DNA of 36,787 bases from Spirochaeta sp. (GCA_007130865.1 SLRR01000194.1:1-36787); one strand, 5' to 3'; positions 15,750 through 24,374 are shown, counted from the first letter of the stretch. Notes: a model not told the origin generated them from the letters alone. Translations and numbers: made by a program.

Positions 15750-17051
15750 TCATTGCCGTCCGGTGTCGTTGGCCTCGACCCAGTCCTCGTACCGCTGCGC
15801 CACCTGTCGCGGTGTCAAACGGCCGAACATCATCTCCTGCAGCGCGGGATGGAGAACGCCCATGCCCTCTGCGTCGAGCACCGCATCGATCACGTAACCC
15901 CCGGGGGTCGTGCCGAGAAAATCGGAGAGCTTTCGCGTCAACAGCGGTGCGTCGGGACCGACCGCGTCCACCAGTGCCGGCAGCCAGCCCTGTTCAACTT
16001 TGATCGCAGAACCCTCGGGCCCGGAGAAGTGATAGATCCACTCCCAGGCGGCATCCGCTTTCTCTCCGGTGAGGTTGGCGTTCATGCCGAACCCGGTGCC
16101 GGCAACGATCGCCGTGGAACCGGCCTGTCCCCGCTCATTGGGAAGCCGCGGAAAGACGTTGTACGCGGTGTATTCCTGCTGCGCCGGCGTGAGTTCCGTG
16201 GCAAGGTTGCTCGTCCGCCAGCCACCGTCGATGAAGTACACCGCCCGTTCGTTCACGAAGTCCGTCAGGGCCTGGCCGTATTCCGCCTGGTTCACGCCGG
16301 GAGTGAACATCTCCTCGTCGGAAAGTATTTTAATCACCTCCAGTGCTTCCACGAACTGCCGGTCGGTAAAACCGGCGTCTCCCGCGATCGCGCGGTCCAT
16401 CCAGTCGCGGCCTCCCGTGCGCTCCACCAGCGCGCTCAGCAGGGTGCTCTGCATCTGCCAGCCGCCGGCGTTATCCATCGCGATCGGAATGTATCCGGCG
16501 TCGCGGATAACGTCGCCCTGTTCCAGGAGTTCCTCGAATGTTTCCGGGAACGTGAGGCCCAGCTCGTCCAGGAGCCGCTCGTTGGTAAACATCACATGGG
16601 TCGCGGTAATCTGCTCGGGAAGTTCCCAGATCTCACCGTTTGGGCCCTGCGGGGCGAGCGCCGCCGGTGCGAACTCATGGCGAATGTTGTCCACCCAGGG
16701 ACGCAGGTCCTTGACCAGCCCCGCGCCGGTGACGTCACCGGTCCGCTTCCCGGGCCACAGGAACATCACGTCCGGAAGCTGTCCTGCCACGGCCATCGCC
16801 TGCAGCCGGTTATGATACGCCTCGTCGAAGAGGTAATCAAACTGGAGCCGGATGTTTGGATGCGCCTCCTCAAATGCTTTCCGTACTTCCTCGAAGTTGT
16901 CCGTTGAGACGTTGTCCGCCAGGTCGAGGTAGTGGAACACCTCCAAAGTGATCACATCGTCGTCGACGGCTTCTCGTGACCCACCGGCCCACACCAATCC
17001 CGTCGCCACGATCATCGTGACGAGCACCAGAAAAAACCGTTTGTGTAGCAT
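15750..17051 (-). CDS. Extracellular sugar-binding protein of a CUT1 ABC transporter
   Basis: 433 residues. The open frame extends to 17171, but ATG 17051 is chosen: GGGAGG lies nine bases upstream and the reading from there begins with a clean signal sequence, MLHKRFFLVLVTMIVATGLVWA. The following GGSREAVDD has no Cys, so the protein is not a classical lipoprotein. The mature part has family-1 binding-protein features: ITLEVFHYLDL, FEEAHPNIRLQFDYLFDEAY, LPDVMFLWPG and a late WEWIYHFSGPEGS. The cognate permeases follow on the same strand. The ligand is likely an oligosaccharide matching the divergent mannosidase/glucosidase/hexosaminidase genes. Confidence 0.93.
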   Translation of the reverse strand: MLHKRFFLVLVTMIVATGLVWAGGSREAVDDDVITLEVFHYLDLADNVSTDNFEEVRKAFEEAHPNIRLQFDYLFDEAYHNRLQAMAVAGQLPDVMFLWPGKRTGDVTGAGLVKDLRPWVDNIRHEFAPAALAPQGPNGEIWELPEQITATHVMFTNERLLDELGLTFPETFEELLEQGDVIRDAGYIPIAMDNAGGWQMQSTLLSALVERTGGRDWMDRAIAGDAGFTDRQFVEALEVIKILSDEEMFTPGVNQAEYGQALTDFVNERAVYFIDGGWRTSNLATELTPAQQEYTAYNVFPRLPNERGQAGSTAIVAGTGFGMNANLTGEKADAAWEWIYHFSGPEGSAIKVEQGWLPALVDAVGPDAPLLTRKLSDFLGTTPGGYVIDAVLDAEGMGVLHPALQEMMFGRLTPRQVAQRYEDWVEANDTGRQ

Positions 17052-17073
17052 TATATGCCACCTCCCTTTGGTC

Positions 17074-17090
17074 CGGAGCGTTTGGCTCCG
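17074..17090. promoter_or_regulatory. Inverted repeat before the sugar-binding protein gene
   Basis: CGGAGC-GTTTG-GCTCCG, a perfect 6-bp stem with 5-nt loop, 23 bp before the start codon and just upstream of the ribosome site. It could be a leader hairpin or a regulator site. It does not resemble the ROK palindrome at 18388. Confidence 0.35.
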
Positions 17091-17111
17091 TGCCGAATTC
17101 CAAACCCGGAC

Positions 17112-17143
17112 CCGGTGTGAACCTGCCTTCCTGCCCACACCGG
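17112..17143 (-). other. Inverted repeat after the ROK gene
   Basis: CCGGTGTG (17112-17119) and CACACCGG (17136-17143), a perfect 8-bp stem with a 16-nt loop in the ROK/binding-protein spacer. No T-run follows. I find no convincing promoter in this spacer, so the transporter genes may depend partly on read-through from the ROK gene. Confidence 0.35.
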
Positions 17144-17163
17144 ACCGCATCGGGTTATTCCCA

Positions 17164-18366
17164 TTAGTCACCCGGGCTCGAAGCGCCCATGATAGCCTCG
17201 TTGAACCCGCTCAGAACTTCGTCCCGGCCGTGCCGATTGCGTATATCACCGAGCGGAAAAATCTGGTCGGAGAACAACCGGTCGAGCATCATCCCCGCGG
17301 CCCCGTAAACCACCGCGTTTTCTCCGAATGTTGAAAAGCAGATCTCGCACCGAACCGGTGTTTCGTAGGGCCAGTTACGTTCTATCTCCTCCTGGAGAAT
17401 TGTCTCCAGCTCGTGACGGTACTGCAGGATATCGCCGCCGATGAACAGGTGATCCAGATTCATCACGTTTATAACAACCGCGATATTTCGCGCGAGCTCC
17501 CGGAAAAACCGCTCTCTCATAGTGGCGTCCACAGCCACCCGGGCCGCTTCCTCGTCGGTCAGGGAGAACTGCCCTGAGCCCTGGTGATTATAGAACGCGC
17601 TGCGGAACTCGCCGGCGGTAAAGTTGGCTCCGGGATAGAGTGTGCCGTTAATTACCACACCGATTCCAACGCCGATACCACCGTAGAGATGTCGGCCCGC
17701 GTCGCTGGATCGCATCTGCACCAGGACGTATAGAAAGTCGTGGATATCGGTGCTTCGGTGAAACGTGAGCTCCCCCCAGGCGGCGGCATTGGCGTCGTTC
17801 TCCGCCACCACAGGCACGTCCGTGCGATCGGAGACTTCCCGTTGGAAGTCGTACTGTTTGAGCTTCATCGGGATCGAGCCGGCTACCTCGTTCCGGATCG
17901 AGTTGACGAGTCCACCCATAGCTACACCGATCCCAAGAAGAGATCTCCGGTCATCGCCAAGGTCCACCAGGAGCTCTTCGATTATCGTAAGCAGAAACGT
18001 CGTAAAGCCGCGTCCCTCGTCCTCGCGACGCCGGTCCTCAGTCCAGGTACGCAATACCCGGCCGAGGAGATCACAGTGAGCGGCACGGTAGAAGCCCGGT
18101 TGCAACTCCATGCCGAGAACAGAGCCGTGCCGGGGATTGATCCGGAGCAGTACCGGCCGCCGGCCACCCTGTCGTGAAGCGTCTCCCTGGGCGACCTCCT
18201 CGATGATCCCCGTTTCGACGAGCTCATTGACCACGGAGGAAACGGTCGATTTATCCAGACCCAGAAGAGCCGCCGTGTCCACGCGACTGAGCAGGGGAGT
18301 ACGCCAGATAGCGCGCAAAACACGGGAGCGGTTCATAATCCGATTTCGCTTGCCTGCGGTTGCCAC
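17164..18366 (-). CDS. ROK-family transcriptional regulator, atypical
   Basis: 400 residues from GTG 18366, chosen over ATG 18336 because AAGGAG (18381-18376) lies nine bases before it and the usual ROK opening N-R-x-x-V-L includes the extra residues (KRNRIMNRSRVLRAI). An N-terminal winged helix (about 15-65, SRVDTAALLGLDKSTVSSVV) precedes the sugar-kinase-like fold with VAENDANAAAWGEL and GIGVGIGVVINGTLYPGANF. The ROK zinc motif (G-H...C-x-C-G-x-x-G-C) is missing: the region reads AGEFRSAFYNHQGSGQF. It probably represses both itself and the divergent glycosidase genes through the palindrome at 18388-18405, with a sugar as inducer. Confidence 0.9.
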   Translation of the reverse strand: MATAGKRNRIMNRSRVLRAIWRTPLLSRVDTAALLGLDKSTVSSVVNELVETGIIEEVAQGDASRQGGRRPVLLRINPRHGSVLGMELQPGFYRAAHCDLLGRVLRTWTEDRRREDEGRGFTTFLLTIIEELLVDLGDDRRSLLGIGVAMGGLVNSIRNEVAGSIPMKLKQYDFQREVSDRTDVPVVAENDANAAAWGELTFHRSTDIHDFLYVLVQMRSSDAGRHLYGGIGVGIGVVINGTLYPGANFTAGEFRSAFYNHQGSGQFSLTDEEAARVAVDATMRERFFRELARNIAVVINVMNLDHLFIGGDILQYRHELETILQEEIERNWPYETPVRCEICFSTFGENAVVYGAAGMMLDRLFSDQIFPLGDIRNRHGRDEVLSGFNEAIMGASSPGD

Positions 18367-18378
18367 CCGTGCTACACT
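18350..18378 (+). promoter_or_regulatory. Promoter of the glycosidase operon
   Basis: TTGCCT (18350-18355), 17 bp, TACACT (18373-18378). The predicted start near 18385 puts the ROK-type palindrome at roughly +4 to +21, a classical repressor position. Confidence 0.55.
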
Positions 18379-18387
18379 CCTTAATTG

Positions 18388-18405
18388 GTTGGTTTTAAAA
18401 CCAAC
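18388..18405. promoter_or_regulatory. 18-bp perfect palindrome, probable ROK operator
   Basis: GTTGGTTTTAAAACCAAC is its own reverse complement. It lies between divergent promoters for the ROK gene and the mannosidase gene. Its T-rich/A-rich arms resemble known ROK (XylR/NagC-class) operators. No second copy was noticed in the window. Confidence 0.75.
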
Positions 18406-18408
18406 TAC

Positions 18409-18437
18409 AGTGTTCCACGAGTTCGGTACGCTGTCAA
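18409..18437 (-). promoter_or_regulatory. Candidate ROK gene promoter
   Basis: Minus strand TTGACA (18437-18432), 17 bp, AACACT (18414-18409). The -35 is perfect and the -10 weak. The predicted start falls inside the palindrome, which fits autorepression. Confidence 0.45.
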
Positions 18438-18460
18438 GGAAAACTTCACGGGAGCGACCT

Positions 18461-21178
18461 ATGATCGATCTTTCCGGTACCTGGCGACTGACCGACGACA
18501 CAGGGGAGTGCTCTCTTCCGATCGAGCTGCCGGGAGACACGTTCACGGCGCTTCTGGAAGCGGGCAGGATACCCGATCCCTACCATGGCCGAAACGAACT
18601 CGACGTGCAGTGGGTAGGTCATCGAACCTGGACGGTGGAGCGTGATTTTCACGTGGATTCTTCTCCTGCGGTCGAGACGGGTGCCGTCACCGACGATGAA
18701 GCGAGTGTTCCACGCAGTATCCTTGTCATAGACGTGGTGGATACCGTGTCGGAGATCGCGATAAACGGACGGGTGATCGCGCACACGACAAGCATGTTCC
18801 TCCCGGTGCGGGTCGACGTGGCTCACGTTCTCAAGCCGGGTAACAACACGATCCGGATCACGCTGTACAGCGCTGAAGCGGAAGCGCAAAGGCGGGCCGA
18901 AACGTTGCCGTACCCCGTACCGCACCAAATCTACCCGGTGCAGTCGATGCACCGGAACCTCCTGCGGAAAGCGCAGTGCCACGCCGGGTGGGACTGGGGA
19001 CCGGCGATGATGGTGTCCGGTGTATACGGGCGAATCGGAATCGAGGAAACACCGTCCTGGGCGATCGTCCACGCCTGGGGAGTGCCCCGGCGGGAGAAAT
19101 CAGGCTCGTCACGATGGAGAATACCGGTGGTACTGGAGCTGGATACAGATGGCGGCGGCGACATCCGCCGTGACACCGGCGGCGACATCCGCGAAGGTGA
19201 CCACCGCCACCGCGACGGTCGCGACGACGGTCCTCACACCTACAGCGACGCTGACCGCGACCGGTCGGGAGAGCTTCCCTCGGTCCACGTGCGCGTGCTC
19301 GACCCGGCGGGAGTCGAGATCGCCTCCGGAGAGGAGTTCGAGATTCTCCGCGACCTACGAGCGTGCAGGGTTGATTACCGTTCGACCGACGACAATCCTT
19401 CCAGGGATACGGCCCCGACCGTCCGTCTCCGGGTGTCGGTTTCCGTAGATAGCCCCGACCTCTGGTGGCCCGCAGGGTACGGGAAGCAGACGCTCTACAC
19501 GGTGGAGGTTCACGCCGGAACGGCGATCCGGGCGTTCCGTACCGCTTTCCGCACGATCCAACTTGTCAATGAGGAGGATGACCACGGTCGGAGTTTCGCC
19601 TTTCGCGTGAACGGCCGGGACCTGTGGGCCCGGGGCGCCAACTGGATACCGGTTGATGCGTTTCCCTCGCGGCAGACGCCGGAGCGGTATCGTGCGCTTC
19701 TGGAGGATACCGTAGCGGCGAACATGAATATGCTCCGTGTGTGGGGAGGCGGACAGTATGAGCCGGATCTGTTTTACGATATGTGTGACGAACTTGGTAT
19801 CCTGGTATGGCAGGACTTCATGTTCTCCTGTGCGCTCTATCCCTCGGAGGCGTGGTTTCTCCAGGAGGTGCGGCGGGAGGTGACGTACCAGGTTAAGAGG
19901 CTCACGAGTCATCCCTCGATAGCGGTCTGGTGCGGTAACAACGAGAACGTGGGGGCCCTCGGATGGTACCGGGAATCCCGGGAGAACCCAGGAAGGTACC
20001 TTATCGATTACGACCGGCTCAATTCCGGAGTGGTGGGAAGTACTGTTCGTGCACTGGACGATACCCGGGCATTCTGGCCGAGTTCTCCCGCGGCGGGCGA
20101 GGGAGATTTCTCCGACAACTGGCACGACGACAGCGCCGGGGACATGCATTACTGGAGCGTCTGGCACGAGGGAAAACCCTTTGACGCGTACCACCAGGTG
20201 ACGCCCCGGTTCTGTTCCGAGTTCGGGTTCCAGTCGTTTCCATCGATCCACGGGATCAGGAGCTTCACGGAGGAATCGCAGCATAACCCTACCGCGCCGG
20301 ACCTGGAGCATCACCAGCGCCATCCCCGGGGAAACACCGTCATCACGGAGACGATGACCCGTTACTTCCGCTTTCCTTTTGATTTCGGCGATTTCCTGTA
20401 TCTCAGCCAGGTGCAGCAGGCGATCGCGATCCGTACCGCCGTGGACTTCTGGCGCAGTCGCCGGCCGGTGAGCATGGGCGCGCTCTACTGGCAGCTGAAC
20501 GATCTCTGGCCGGTGGCGTCCTGGTCCAGTATCGAGTACGACGGACGGTGGAAACTGCTGCATTTTGAAGCACGGAGGTTTTTTGCCCCCTGTCGCCTCG
20601 TGTGTCAGGTGCACGACGGCACCGTGGAAACGTGGCTCATCAACGATACCACACGGGAGATCGCCGGCGGAGTGACTGTCCGGGCGCTTTCCTGGAACGG
20701 TGAAACGTTGCTGGAAGAAACAGTTCCTGTTACCGTCGGTGCCGATGCCGCAGGCGCGGTAGATCGTCGGAGTCTGGAGGACGTTCCGTTTGAGCGAACG
20801 GCGGCGTTCGTGGTTGCGGAATGGCACGCGCCGGGATCCCGCGTCGCGGAGAGCGCTGAGCCGCTCCCCGTAGTGGAGCGGGGCTGGACGTTCCTGACGG
20901 AGCCCAAGCGATGCGAGCTTCAGCCGCCGGTGATCGACCTGCGAATCGGCGCTGAAACGGATATCCGGTCGTCTCGGGAGACGACCGTGGCTCTCCCCGT
21001 CCGCGTGGAATGCCGGGAGGCGCCGGCGTTCTTCCTGCAGCTGGAGGCGAGCGACCCCGGTGCTCGGTTTAGCGACAACGGATTCCTGATTCTGCCCGGG
21101 GAGGAACGGACGATCATGGTAACCGGTACCGATGGCTCCGTTGAAATCCGCACACGAACTTTACGAAGTACATACTGA
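18461..21178 (+). CDS. Cytoplasmic beta-mannosidase, GH2
   Basis: 905 residues from ATG 18461 (GGGAG six bases upstream), starting MIDLSGTWRL with no signal peptide. It removes terminal beta-1,4-mannose. The N-terminal sugar-binding domain (about 1-170) has HRTWTVERDF and FLPVRVDVAHVL. CHAGWDWGP (about 175) is a beta-mannosidase hallmark. An Ig-like domain, a TIM barrel (about 360-700) and C-terminal beta domains follow. The acid/base is E495 in WCGNNE and the nucleophile E587 in CSEFGFQSFP, 92 residues apart as in known GH2 mannosidases. An Asp/Gly/Arg/His-rich insertion at about 228-270 is unusual. It is the first gene of the mannosidase/GH1/GH20 unit under the ROK palindrome. Confidence 0.95.
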   Translation: MIDLSGTWRLTDDTGECSLPIELPGDTFTALLEAGRIPDPYHGRNELDVQWVGHRTWTVERDFHVDSSPAVETGAVTDDEASVPRSILVIDVVDTVSEIAINGRVIAHTTSMFLPVRVDVAHVLKPGNNTIRITLYSAEAEAQRRAETLPYPVPHQIYPVQSMHRNLLRKAQCHAGWDWGPAMMVSGVYGRIGIEETPSWAIVHAWGVPRREKSGSSRWRIPVVLELDTDGGGDIRRDTGGDIREGDHRHRDGRDDGPHTYSDADRDRSGELPSVHVRVLDPAGVEIASGEEFEILRDLRACRVDYRSTDDNPSRDTAPTVRLRVSVSVDSPDLWWPAGYGKQTLYTVEVHAGTAIRAFRTAFRTIQLVNEEDDHGRSFAFRVNGRDLWARGANWIPVDAFPSRQTPERYRALLEDTVAANMNMLRVWGGGQYEPDLFYDMCDELGILVWQDFMFSCALYPSEAWFLQEVRREVTYQVKRLTSHPSIAVWCGNNENVGALGWYRESRENPGRYLIDYDRLNSGVVGSTVRALDDTRAFWPSSPAAGEGDFSDNWHDDSAGDMHYWSVWHEGKPFDAYHQVTPRFCSEFGFQSFPSIHGIRSFTEESQHNPTAPDLEHHQRHPRGNTVITETMTRYFRFPFDFGDFLYLSQVQQAIAIRTAVDFWRSRRPVSMGALYWQLNDLWPVASWSSIEYDGRWKLLHFEARRFFAPCRLVCQVHDGTVETWLINDTTREIAGGVTVRALSWNGETLLEETVPVTVGADAAGAVDRRSLEDVPFERTAAFVVAEWHAPGSRVAESAEPLPVVERGWTFLTEPKRCELQPPVIDLRIGAETDIRSSRETTVALPVRVECREAPAFFLQLEASDPGARFSDNGFLILPGEERTIMVTGTDGSVEIRTRTLRSTY
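19154..19192 (+). repeat. Short tandem duplication inside the mannosidase gene
   Basis: GGCGGCGACATCCGC occurs at 19154-19168 and 19178-19192, a 24-bp period coding GGDIR twice. It lies at the start of the low-complexity insertion and keeps the frame. Confidence 0.8.
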
Positions 21179-21189
21179 GGAGGCTGACG

Positions 21190-22578
21190 ATGAGCAACAG
21201 AACCAACCACACCCGACGCAGCAGCAGCGACTTCCCGGAGGACTTTCTCTGGGGAGTGGCTACCGCGAGCTACCAGGTGGAGGGAGCGGTCGGTGAGGAC
21301 GGGCGCGGCGAGAGTATCTGGGATGCGTTCTCCCGGACCCCCGGGCGGGTGCGTCATGGGCATACCGGGAACGTCTCTGTGGACCAGTACCACCGGTACC
21401 CCGAGGACGTGCGCCTCATGGCGGACCTTGGGGTTGGTGCGTACCGGTATTCGATCGCCTGGCCCCGGATTCAGCCGGAAGGAACGGGCGCGATAAACCC
21501 ACGCGGTCTTGATTACTACAAGCGTCTGAGCGACGAGCTTCACCGGCAGGGTATTCGGAGCGCCGCCACTCTGTATCACTGGGACCTCCCGCAAGTACTG
21601 GAAGACGCCGGGGGATGGCCCCACCGGGATACGGCGTACCGGTTCCGGGACTACGCGGCGGCGTGCTTCCGGGAACTGAAGGACCACGTGGACATGTGGA
21701 TAACACTCAACGAGCCCTGGTGCAGCGCGGTACTCGGATACGGAGTCGGAGAACACGCACCGGGACTGCGCGACCGGACGCGGTCCTGGGCGGCGGCGCA
21801 CCACCTGATGCTGGCGCACGGCCTGGCGGTGCAGGCGTATCGGTCGGAGCTCGGAACAAGCGGAGTCCACCGGAAAGCCCCGATCGGGATCACCCACAAC
21901 CTGGAAACGCCGCGTCCCGCCACGCAGCGTCCTGGAGACGTGGAAGCGGCGGATCGTGCGATGGATATGCGGACGCGCTTCTTTTTTGACCCGCTCCTCG
22001 GCGGTCCGTACCCGGAGAGACATTTTGCCGCGTATCCAAAAGAGACGCCGCCGCCGGTACATGAAGGTGATATGGAGGTAATCGCGGAACCGATCGATTT
22101 TCTCGGCCTCAACTTCTACTGGGAACCGGTAATCGCCGCCGATCGGGACGATCCCGAGGGATTCCGCCTGGTGGAGAGTCATCATAAGACCACCGATATG
22201 GGTTGGCCCGTCACTCCCCGGGGCCTCTACCGACATCTCCAGTGGGTATGGAAGGAATCGGGGGGGCGGTACCCGCTCTATATTACGGAAAACGGGTGTG
22301 CTATGCCGGACGAACTCACTCCGAGTGGACTGCGCTGCCATGATCCGCGGAGAGTATCCTATCTCCGCGAGCATTTTACCGCAGCCCTCGACGCGATCGA
22401 GGACGGTGTGGACCTGCGTGGTTATTTTGTATGGAGCCTGATAGACAATTTTGAGTGGTCCTACGGGTACACGAAGCGGTTCGGCTTGATCTACGCCGAC
22501 TACGTTGACCAGCGGAGAGTTCCCAAGGACAGTTATTACTACCTGCGGGAAGTGATCTCCGGCGTGGAAGAGCTCTGA
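21190..22578 (+). CDS. GH1 beta-glycosidase (beta-glucosidase family)
   Basis: 462 residues from ATG 21190, with AGGAGG at 21178-21183 overlapping the mannosidase stop. No signal peptide: the N-terminus is hydrophilic and reaches DFLWGVATASYQVEGAV, the usual GH1 start, by about residue 18. The acid/base is E175 in WITLNEPW and the nucleophile E367 in YITENGC. RYSIAWPRIQPEG, YHWDLPQ and GYFVWSLIDNFEWSYGYTKRFGL complete the family pattern. GH1 covers beta-glucosidases, 6-phospho enzymes and some beta-mannosidases; the context of mannosidase and hexosaminidase leaves the sugar open. No phospho-sugar PTS gene is nearby, so a non-phosphorylated substrate is likely. Confidence 0.95.
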   Translation: MSNRTNHTRRSSSDFPEDFLWGVATASYQVEGAVGEDGRGESIWDAFSRTPGRVRHGHTGNVSVDQYHRYPEDVRLMADLGVGAYRYSIAWPRIQPEGTGAINPRGLDYYKRLSDELHRQGIRSAATLYHWDLPQVLEDAGGWPHRDTAYRFRDYAAACFRELKDHVDMWITLNEPWCSAVLGYGVGEHAPGLRDRTRSWAAAHHLMLAHGLAVQAYRSELGTSGVHRKAPIGITHNLETPRPATQRPGDVEAADRAMDMRTRFFFDPLLGGPYPERHFAAYPKETPPPVHEGDMEVIAEPIDFLGLNFYWEPVIAADRDDPEGFRLVESHHKTTDMGWPVTPRGLYRHLQWVWKESGGRYPLYITENGCAMPDELTPSGLRCHDPRRVSYLREHFTAALDAIEDGVDLRGYFVWSLIDNFEWSYGYTKRFGLIYADYVDQRRVPKDSYYYLREVISGVEEL

Positions 22579-22580
22579 CT

Positions 22581-24269
22581 ATGGCTGACACGGGAACGAA
22601 CACCATCGTTTGGGACCTGGTTATCCCGACTCCCCGAAGTTGCCGGCGGAAAACCGGAGAGTTTGTTCTGCCGGAGGAACTTCGGGTGTGGTGCGGTCAC
22701 GGCGCACTCCTGCCCACCGTCCGGACCGTACTCGCCTCGATCCGGCGCATCCTGGAGCGATCACCACGGACGGGAGAACACCCCCGGCGCTGGTCATTGG
22801 TGGAGAACCGAGACGATGCGCATGTGTACGTCACCTCGAGTGGAGACCGTTCTCACGGTGCGGACCTGTCGGACGCGCATGAGCTTTGCGTGGAACAGAA
22901 CGTGATCCGTATTTCCGCGGTTTCCACGGCCGGGGTTGCCGGGGCGCTGGCTACACTGTTTCAGGCGACGCTTCAAGCGACGTTTCCGGCGACGGTAGTT
23001 CCTGAAACGCACCAACCGACGCCGGCTCCCGGGACGCACCGGGCACCGTATCTTCCGGCGGTGGAGATAGTTGACCATCCGGAACACCAGTGGCGCGGGT
23101 TCATGTTTGACGTGGCGCGGCACTTCTTCCCCTCGGATTCGCTCGATCAGTTGCTGGATATCCTGTGGTTACTCAAACTCAACCGGTACCAGCTGCACCT
23201 CACCGACGACCAGGGATGGCGCGTACCGATCGAGGGGTATCCCCGCCTTACCGTGATCGGGAGCGTGCGCGACGACGGAACCAGCGAGAATGGAACCTGC
23301 GGCGGGTACTATTCGCGGGACGAGCTGGATCAACTGGACCGAACCGCGGCGCACCTGGGAATCGAGGTCATTCCCGAGATCGATCTGCCGGGTCACGCGT
23401 CGGCGGCTATCACGGCGTATCCCGAGCTGGGGTGCACCGGCCGGGCCCCGGGCGTCGCCACGCGGTGGGGTATCTTTGACGCAGTTCTGTGTCCGGTAGG
23501 GACCGCCACGGAGCGTTTCATAGATCACGTCTTCGGGAGCGTGAGCGAACTTTTCCGGGGCGACCATCTCCATATCGGAGGCGACGAGGTGCGCACTTCC
23601 ACGTGGCACGAGAGCGGGTTGTGCCGGGAGTTCATCCGGGAGCACGGTCCCTCCCGAGGACTCGCCGGGGTCGATGACCTGTACGGGGTTGTAGTACGCT
23701 CCATGGTGGAAACCGTTCTGTCCCGTGGCAAACGTCCGATCGCGTGGGACGAAGCGTCCGAGCTCGACCTGCCGGGGGAGACGATCATCGCTAACTGGCG
23801 TGAGCCGGCGTACGCCGCGGCGGCGCTGCAGCGTGGCCATGATATTGTACTCGTTCCGCAGGGACGCCGAGCGTACCTGGATCACAAGCACCGGGACACC
23901 TCCCTCGAAGCGGGGCGCCTGGGGGTGTGCACCGTCCGTGACAGCGCATCCTTTGAGCCCAATCGGTACGTCCGGGAAGCGGTCTACGCCGAGCCCGACG
24001 GCAGCCGCGCCGGTGGCGGTCGTGGCGATACCGTCGTGTCGGCGGGACGCGTGCTGGGCGGGCAGGCGAATCTCTGGACGGAGGCGATCGCGTTCCATTC
24101 CCAGGCTGAATACATGGCAATCCTGCGAGTCGCCGCGATCAGCCAGGGCTTGTGGAGCGGCGATCCCGGCAACGATCGGTGGGACACGGGATTTCGCCAC
24201 GCGCTGGAACGGTTTAGAACGATGATGTTCTCCCGGGGATACAACGTCTACCCGGGTCCGCTGGAGTAG
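22581..24269 (+). CDS. Beta-N-acetylhexosaminidase, GH20
   Basis: 562 residues, starting 2 bp after the GH1 stop. It releases terminal GlcNAc or GalNAc by substrate-assisted catalysis. An N-terminal GH20b-type domain (about 1-160) precedes the catalytic barrel beginning WRGFMFDVARHFFPSD. LHLTDDQGWRVPIEGYP and GIEVIPEIDLPGHASAAI are classic. The catalytic pair is D335-E336 in HIGGDEV. LGGQANLWTEAI carries the late Trp/Glu substrate residues. There is no signal peptide, unlike many chitobiases, so it should act on imported sugars. An internal stretch (DGSRAGGGRGDT) is a short Gly-rich insertion. It is the last gene of the glycosidase unit. Confidence 0.95.
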   Translation: MADTGTNTIVWDLVIPTPRSCRRKTGEFVLPEELRVWCGHGALLPTVRTVLASIRRILERSPRTGEHPRRWSLVENRDDAHVYVTSSGDRSHGADLSDAHELCVEQNVIRISAVSTAGVAGALATLFQATLQATFPATVVPETHQPTPAPGTHRAPYLPAVEIVDHPEHQWRGFMFDVARHFFPSDSLDQLLDILWLLKLNRYQLHLTDDQGWRVPIEGYPRLTVIGSVRDDGTSENGTCGGYYSRDELDQLDRTAAHLGIEVIPEIDLPGHASAAITAYPELGCTGRAPGVATRWGIFDAVLCPVGTATERFIDHVFGSVSELFRGDHLHIGGDEVRTSTWHESGLCREFIREHGPSRGLAGVDDLYGVVVRSMVETVLSRGKRPIAWDEASELDLPGETIIANWREPAYAAAALQRGHDIVLVPQGRRAYLDHKHRDTSLEAGRLGVCTVRDSASFEPNRYVREAVYAEPDGSRAGGGRGDTVVSAGRVLGGQANLWTEAIAFHSQAEYMAILRVAAISQGLWSGDPGNDRWDTGFRHALERFRTMMFSRGYNVYPGPLE

Positions 24270-24286
24270 CGCGGCTGGATCCGCGC
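24269..24286 (+). other. GC-rich hairpin at the end of the glycosidase operon
   Basis: GCGCGG-CTGGAT-CCGCGC begins on the last base of the GH20 stop codon. There is no T-tract, so it is at most a weak or Rho-assisted terminator. The rest of the spacer to 24374 shows nothing else. Confidence 0.4.
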
Positions 24287-24374
24287 GGTTCATTTCAAGC
24301 GTTGGATACCGGGCGGGCCGGGTCCAGGCGGGCTGTTCCGCGTGAGCAGGTCCGCGCGACCCGCGCCGCGCTGA

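Noticed and set aside
15348-16907. 519-codon open frame on the plus strand across the sugar-binding protein and permease genes
   Set aside because: It runs antisense over two well-supported genes and their spacer; the product is His/Arg/Pro-rich, as expected from GC-rich shadow frames.
17052-17171. N-terminal extension of the sugar-binding protein
   Set aside because: It would put 40 non-hydrophobic residues before the signal peptide; ATG 17051 has a good ribosome site.
19154-19192. A CRISPR-like or mobile repeat
   Set aside because: Only two 15-bp copies at 24-bp period, in frame within a coding region; this is a simple tandem duplication.
19355-22374. Two long minus-strand frames (490 and 484 codons) opposite the GH2 and GH1 genes
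   Set aside because: Both lie antisense to glycosidases with intact catalytic motifs; the translations lack domain patterns.
23169-24293. 374-codon minus-strand frame opposite the GH20 gene
   Set aside because: Antisense shadow of a hexosaminidase with the full catalytic motif set.
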